Position numbers and translations under genes: made by a program
Shown: one piece after another, positions 57,826 to 64,000 of the stretch
How positions within the stretch are numbered: the first letter of the stretch is position 1
Layout: each line of letters opens with the position of its first letter
Notes under the pieces: generated by a model
Told to the model about the DNA's origin: nothing
Databases searched by the model: none
Seen by the model: only the letters and a program-made list of their open reading frames with translations
From: Plasmodium malariae
Taxonomy: Eukaryota; Apicomplexa; Aconoidasida; Haemosporida; Plasmodiidae
Assembly: GCF_900090045.1 (NCBI RefSeq)
Contig: NC_041775.1
Location: 558,001-622,000 of the forward strand
Reading direction: 5' to 3'
DNA length: 64,000 nt

Positions 57826-60421
57826 TTGTATCATACACGTCTCCCTTACGACGCTGCGGTTTTTCATTTTTCTAACCTCCTGTATTTTCACGTATACCCT
57901 GTTTTCCCTCAAAATAGATATAGCACGATTATACATTTTTATTTTTATTAACTGATTGATTCGTCCTAATAAAAGAACAGTGTAATTCCTTCTGTTTACT
58001 TTTCGTTTAATATTATAGAACAATTGAGCTTTCATTTTATTTTCTCTTTTTCTTAATATCATGCGAGACGTTTCCCTAGCCCTTTTTCTCATTAATGTAA
58101 GGGAGAGCCTAAAGGAAATGGAAGTTAGCAAAGTGCCATTGTGTTGTATCAGACAGGAGGGAAGTAATATGTGTGTGGGCAAAATAAAAAAAAAATAATA
58201 ATAAATAACATAAAAATAAGACAAAACAAAATAAGACAAAACAAAATAAGACAAAACAAAACAAGACAAAACAAAATAAGACAAAACAAAATAAGACAAA
58301 ACAAAACAAGACAAAACAAAATAAGACAAAACAAAATAAGACAAAACAAAATAAAACAAAACAAAGCAAACAAAATTAATGCAACGTTGGGATTGCCCTA
58401 ATGCGCAATTTAAACAGGATAGAGGGGAAAACATGCGTATTTGTATGTGTGTGTGTACGTATATAAGCACGTATGTATGCATTCATTTTTCCTTTTTTTT
58501 TTCCCCTTCTTGGCCTACCAACTAGTGAGGAAGCACCGCTTCACCTTCCGGTGCAAATTTTCTCTAATTTCGTAAAAACTCATCTTAACTTTGTTAATAA
58601 AATTATACATATTCAGAATAGCGTAAAAGAATTTTTTTTTCCTGATTAGTATTAATATATATTCATTTCTCCTGTAGGTTACTCTTTTATCAACATAAGC
58701 CCTTAGAGCATCAAATATTTTCATCTTGATATTGTTAAAATAAAAAAGAACGGCCGTCTTATTTTTAATTCTATTTCTTTTATTATATTTTAATATTAGT
58801 AATACTTTTCTTTTTAATTTATTTCTTTGTTCTAATAAAAAATGGGTAAGTGCATGTTGCATTTTCAAGTAATACTCATTGTTTTTGTAAATAATAAAAA
58901 AAGAAATATATTTTAATTTCTTAGATACATAACTATTTATTACATAAACAAATTTTTTTACATTTTTCCTTTCTGCATATATAGTCTTCCATTCATTGTA
59001 AATAATTCTTAAGCTATTCAAATTTTTCAATTGCCTATATTTATATAATGTACATGCTTGAACATTTCGCTTGCTTACTTTTTGTAATCTCTTTTTCCAT
59101 AATTCAAAATATTTACATTTCCTTAACAAATATTTATTTTTTACCATCTCCCTTTGATTTTTCTTAAGTCTACTATTTTTTTTCCACTGCTTTAGTGCCC
59201 TCTGGCACATCAAAACGTTGCATCTGTTTCTTAAGAACAATTCTACCTGCGAAGGGACGGGTATAGATAACGCGCGGGTTAGTTTCATATGAGTAAAAGA
59301 GTAGTAGAAACATGGATAAATGGACAGTTGGACAAATGATATTACATATAACCATGCATATACACATGTATACAAATATATGAATGTACATGTATGAATA
59401 CTTATACTACCCCTATATGAACACACATACGTATTTGTACAAATATTAAAATAACGAAGGATAAAATATGCCATAGTTTATAACACTATCCCCTCTCTAA
59501 AGTATTACCCTTTTCATCTTTTGATTGTATTGACATAGACGAGAAAAATAAAGAGCACTAAATTTACTAGACACGATCTTCTCTGAGTTCTTAAACTTGA
59601 CATTTGTTACGAAGAGTGTGTACCACTTACTCAAAATGGCTAGCTTTTTTTTCCTAATAAATAAGTAAAATAAACAGGTGAAAAATATAATCGGCACCTT
59701 CATACATACACATACGAACGTATATAATTACATTCCAGTTGGCAATTTCACAAGTCGCCTTTGAAATGGTGAAGTGGAAAAGAAGTGGGAAATAAAAATA
59801 AAAAAAAATCATCACATATATATAATCACCATTTTATCATCACATACATATCATCACCATTTTATCATCACACACATATAATCACCATTTTATCATCACA
59901 TACATATAATCACCATTTTATCATCACATACATATAATCACCATTTTATCATCACATACATATAATCACCATTTTATCATCACATACATATCATCACCAT
60001 TTTATCATCACATACATATAATCACCATTTTATCATCACATATATATCATCACATACATATCATCACATATATATCATCACATACATATCATCACATACA
60101 TATCATCACATACATATCATCACATACATATCATCACATACATATCATCACATATATATCATCACATACATATCATCACGTGTGAACAAGTGTATATACA
60201 TATATATATATCTAACTATGTGTGTATGCGTGTGTGTGTGTTTGCGCGTTTGCTTGTTGAGCCGCCTTGTACCTACTAAAAAGGCTCCTCATATTGCTCA
60301 GAAACTCCTTTTTGTTTTTCTTCATTTTTACATAATTCTTCCATTTGTTGAGGTAGTTGTACGACAAAAATTTCTCATGAATTTCCTTAAAATGGGACAG
60401 CTACGAGGGGTGAGCAAATGG

Positions 60422-60456
<35 letters not shown>

Positions 60457-63400
60457 AATGAATCGATCAGTGGCTCCGTCAGTAAACAAGTGAACGAGTT
60501 AACAAATATACTAATCATCAAATACGTGAACTAAAATCGAATCGAATATAACAAATAAATTAAATAAAGTATATCCACATGCACAAATAAAAATACAACT
60601 ATACAACACGCCACACGACATTAAACATGCTGAAGTAAACCCCAATTAACACCTTTAACGTTCAAATAAAAACTTAAAATGTACTTCTTTATAAGCGCTA
60701 TGGAAATGCAGAAAATATCGGATTCCAGCGCTGTCTCGTATGGCAAGTGCATTAAAAAAAAAAAAAAAAAAAAGAAGAAGAAGCATAAACATAAACAGAC
60801 GCAGAGGTTGACACTGACACTAACGCAGAATCCGAATTAGTAATAAAAGGAGAATGGAAGCCTACCTTTTTCTTTTTAATTTTGATAAGGCGAACGTAGA
60901 TAAAGAGTATGTTGAAAAATTTCCCCTGTATTTTTAAATAAAAATAGGAGAGTCTATTTTGGAGTTGCTCCCTTTTGTTTAAAAAGTGCTTTGTCAAATT
61001 CTTCCACTTAGTTATACAGGTACCTTTTAAATATGACTCTGCCATTCTCCTTAACGATTTAAAGTAGATTAGATTTTTTGTATATATGTACAAAGCTTTG
61101 AATGCTTTCTTTTTATATTTCTTCATACAATAGAGAATAGAAATTTTTTTTTTTATTTTCTTTTCTTTCTTTTTCTTAACATATTCAATAAAAAGATTAA
61201 AATACAATTTCTTTTTTTTCATTAATAAATGTTTAAAATGGTCAATAATTTTTTTTTTTTTTAAATTTTTTACTTTAATCATATTTAACCAAGTCAACAA
61301 AATTCTTCTCATTCTCTTTTCCTTGTTCTTATAGTCATACATTTTAAAATTTTTTCTAAATGTTACATACTTCATACGTAGTGAAAACCATCTGCCAAAG
61401 ATATATCTTTTTAACTTCAATTTTTTTATTAAATGGTAATTACTTTTCAAGTTTACCAGTGTCTTCTTCTTTTGAATTAGATAAAAATATTGTAGAAAAA
61501 ATTTTTTTAAAATATTTTTTTCTAATTTTTTCTTAAACACTTTTATGCTTCTGCACTCTGAAAGCCACGTGTCGAATATGCGCTTGTACAGACCCTAAGA
61601 GGAAAAGAATTTTAAGCGTTGTCATGTGGTACATGCCTCGTATGAAGCAAACCATACATGAAGCACATTGCGTATGAAGCAAACCATACATGAAGCACGC
61701 CGCGTATGAAGCAAACCATACATGAAGCACATCACATAAGCGCGAACTAACCAGCTTGATGGAAACCGAAAGGCAGGGCAAGTTGTACCTCAACTTGCGC
61801 AGGTTAACGACAAATACAACGGGGATGAACGAAAAGATGATGTTTAAAGATTTATAAACAAACATTACATTATCGTAAAAAATATTTGCACTCTGTATAA
61901 TCTTTTTACTAGCGAAATATTTTTTATGCATATAAATTAAGCTATTCACATTTATGTTAATATTTTGAAAATTAACGAGATCAAAAAAGGATTTACAACT
62001 GATCATTTTAGATATGGACTGATATTTCAGCAATAGTTTTAATAAAAAGAGCACGAACAAATTACCCTCACTATTGAAATTATAATAGTTCAGAATATTT
62101 TTTCGGTATCTATGTACATAGTTAAGCCAATTAACAATGACCTTTTTCTTCACCTTGGTTAGGAAGTAGTCATTTACTTGTAGGACCTGAGACTTTCGTT
62201 TCTTCTTATAATTTTTATATTTATGTAAAAGGTCAAAGGACTGTATCATGAGCTTATACTTGTATTTGCTATATAAAAATATGTATTTGGTTGAGTTGGC
62301 AAAATAGTAACTCTTCCATTTATTGAAAATAATTTGTATTGCATCCTTGTTCTTTTTATCATAAAGGAATAAAAATTTTTTCTTCAAGTTGATTGTTCTG
62401 TCTTTGTGCCTTTTCAAAATTGAGAAAAATTTTTTTAATATAAAACCTATTTTTTTTTCATCATATATATATATGATACCCTTAAATTTTTGCTCTTCCT
62501 TATATAGATAAAAAAATTTTTTAAAATAATTTTTCAAAATATTTCTCTTTGTTTTCTCTTTCAACTCGTTCAAACAGGAGTACAATTTTTTACGCTTTTC
62601 AATATGCTTTGTTAAAATGGAAAAAAATTTTCTCAAAAAAATAATCTTAACTCTTTTTATGTAATCATTATAATATTTTTTAAAAAATACTTCCTCTTGG
62701 TATATTTCTAAAAATAAATAAAAATATTTTTCCCACATTTTGCTTTTCCAATAATTATGAATAACATAATAACAACCTTGCTCTTTTTTTCTGTGTTTAC
62801 AATACAAATTTAAATGAATATAACATTTTATTAATAAATTCTTATTATATACATTTTCAATTTGTTTATTTTTTCCCTTTTTTATAATTTTTTTATGATA
62901 TTTACTTTTCCAAACCAAAAAAAATTTCTTTTTTTTTTTCCTTTCTATTTTGTTTTTCCCTTCTCGTAATATTCTCCTTCTTTGCGCATAATTCTTCCAT
63001 TCATTAAATATATGAAGAAGATAAATAAAATGCTTTTTTTTCCTTTTCTTATATTTATTTATCCATACATTCATATATAAGCACATATTCTTCTTCTGTC
63101 TTTTGAAAAATATATTTTCATACACACTCCTCACATATATCTTCTTTTCATTTTTATAATTCCATAAGTCGTAATATTTCAGTAGCAATTTTTTATTTTG
63201 CATTTTTGTGTATTTTTCAAAATTATTTCTTATTAATTTTTTTTTATTCAAATAATTTAACAATGCGTTGTAGTATCTCCTCAATGTATAAAAGGTGTAC
63301 AGGATGTTGCTTTCATTGTATAACTTGACTTTGTTCTTTCTAACCCTTAACACATTTCTATCGTCTTTGTTAATATTATGTTTTACTATTTTCTTATATA

Positions 63401-63974
63401 CATTACAAATAATATTTCCATTTAAAAACAATTTTAGTAAATTTCTGCTATTCTTATGAAGGAATGATTTTTCGTCAATAACTAGCTCCTTGTTACTAGA
63501 TCTCTCTTCATTGATATCACATATGCTTTTATAAAACCTCTTCCCACCACTGTCAACATCAGCGGCATTACCATAGCCATCATCACTATCATTATCACTA
63601 CCATAACCATCACCTGCATCGTCTTTTTTTTTTTTTTTTTTAATAATTGAAAAAACGCCCAATTTGTCGTTTTTACACAAGTTGTATATAAGATCTGCGT
63701 CCTCTATGTTTTCTTTTTTTCGTAGGGTAGCAATTTTCACAATGCTGCTTCGGTTACTGCTTCTTTTATCATGCGGTGCGTACAACCCACAGGTTTCATA
63801 CTTTCCACACGCTTCTAATCCCCGACAAGGATCATACTTCTCACGCATTCCTAATCCCCCATACGGTTCGTATTTCTGCTTCTCTAGAGGAACATCCCTT
63901 CTTCCATTATTTTCCTTGTTTAATGTTGCTACACAGTCATAATTCCTATAATAACATAGCTTGTCTTCGTTCAT
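52615..63974 (-). CDS. SLP: Sfi1-like centrin-binding repeat protein (seven exons), possibly 5' partial
   Basis: Exons 63974-61752, 61594-60866, 60400-60273, 59653-59509, 59246-58519, 58108-57877 and 57708-52615; joined length 9279 bases, 3092 residues, no internal stop. All introns are GT..AG with phases that match. Most of the protein is a Lys/Phe/Tyr/Trp-rich helical series with a Trp every 30-40 residues in the Sfi1 pattern (for example LYKRIFDTWLSECRSIKVF, YLNKWKNYVKMKK, LKRIFYMWKKLFF, FFNKWITHFIQNN, VLKHWIDKTRIYF), expected to form a long helix loaded with centrins. The C-terminal 200 residues are acidic, with an EEVDE array. By analogy with the Plasmodium Sfi1-like protein Slp (from memory, same locus), it should sit at the centriolar plaque and influence nuclear microtubules. 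The frame is open beyond the ATG at 63974 to the window edge, so the true start may be further right. Confidence 0.85.
52985..53200 (-). repeat. 15-bp coding minisatellite (Glu-Glu-Val-Asp-Glu)
   Basis: About 14 nearly identical 15-bp units (CTCGTCCACTTCCTC on the plus strand) encode EEVDE in the acidic C terminus of the Sfi1-like protein, followed by KEEDE/KEEED variants. Long Arg/Thr/Lys and Ser/Pro frames over it are shadows. Confidence 0.95.
56975..57066 (-). repeat. 9-bp coding repeat (Ser-Gly-Ile/Val)
   Basis: About ten 9-bp units encode SGI/SGV tripeptides in a non-helical insert between Sfi1-type blocks of the large exon. Confidence 0.85.
58213..58372. repeat. 15-bp tandem repeat in an intron (AAAATAAGACAAAAC)
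   Basis: About ten copies of a 15-bp unit, with AACAAGAC and AATAAGAC variants, lie within the 410-base intron 58518-58109 of the Sfi1-like gene. It is intronic, so the Phe/Val/Leu open frames over it are not coding. Confidence 0.93.
59806..60180. repeat. 28-bp then 14-bp tandem repeat in an intron
   Basis: About eight 28-bp units (core ACCATTTTATCATCACATAC) are followed by about nine 14-bp units (ATCATCACATACAT), the second half of the longer unit. The array lies in the 619-base intron 60272-59654 of the Sfi1-like gene. Confidence 0.92.
61638..61735. repeat. 32-bp tandem repeat in an intron, 3 copies
   Basis: CGTATGAAGC recurs at 61639, 61671 and 61703, a 32-bp period. It fills most of the 157-base first intron of the Sfi1-like gene, directly after the GTTAGT donor region. 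Reading through this intron gives a spurious Cys/His-rich tail. Confidence 0.93.
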
Positions 63975-64000
63975 AGAGTAATCGATAGTATTACTACCTG

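Noticed and set aside
57820..58482. Cys/Phe/Val/Leu-rich N-terminal part of a minus-strand frame
   Set aside because: Only 58108-57877 is exon; the rest reads the intronic 15-bp array.

Overview
The window is nuclear DNA from a malaria parasite (genus Plasmodium). The sequence is A+T-rich with very A+T-rich, homopolymer-laden spacers. The long proteins are Asn/Lys-rich and interrupted by low-complexity inserts. Introns are short with GT..AG borders and pyrimidine-rich acceptors, and the gene content is eukaryotic and Plasmodium-specific (for example PST-A/PARE-type lysophospholipases and a giant Sfi1-like centriolar plaque protein). Base composition is less extreme than P. falciparum, which fits the ovale or malariae groups, but I cannot fix the species. 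From memory, the gene order resembles the region just beside the chloroquine resistance transporter gene crt on P. falciparum chromosome 7 (cg1, cg6/glutaredoxin-like, cg2, cg7, ..., PARE, ..., Sfi1-like). No crt sequence lies inside the window; I would expect it just left of base 1.

Layout, left to right: (1) a plus-strand gene entering from the left edge, with a split MRH-like lectin domain and a C-terminal YccV/HspQ-like domain (cg1 position); (2) a minus-strand monothiol glutaredoxin-like gene; (3) a 2.9-thousand-residue minus-strand gene whose N terminus reads as Mediator subunit 14 (cg2 position); (4) a two-exon minus-strand coiled-coil gene, CEP120-like; (5) a small two-exon plus-strand OB-fold gene, RPA3-like; (6) a four-exon minus-strand POP1 gene (RNase P/MRP); (7, 8) two minus-strand PST-A/PARE-type esterase genes; (9) a 65-residue plus-strand microprotein resembling brawnin/UQCC6; (10) a four-exon minus-strand gene joining membrane helices, a MORN-like motif and a DUF900 alpha/beta hydrolase; (11) a seven-exon minus-strand Sfi1-like gene that may continue past the right edge.

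The genes are housekeeping or parasite-core rather than a single pathway: transcription (MED14), tRNA/rRNA processing (POP1), DNA replication and repair (RPA3), microtubule-organising structures (CEP120-like, Sfi1-like), redox/Fe-S chemistry (glutaredoxin-like), respiratory complex III assembly (UQCC6-like), lipid or ester hydrolysis (two PARE-type esterases, DUF900 hydrolase) and possibly ER glycoprotein handling (MRH gene). I found no rRNA, tRNA, transposon or CRISPR. Several initiator codons were re-chosen because the longest open frame starts at a non-ATG codon. Splice junctions were placed by eye from GT/AG sites, phase and family similarity, and joined exons were checked to give an uninterrupted frame.

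A recurring theme is minisatellite content. Coding inserts and most of the longer introns each carry their own tandem repeat, with differing units (9, 14/28, 15, 18, 19, 22, 32 and about 40-44 bp).
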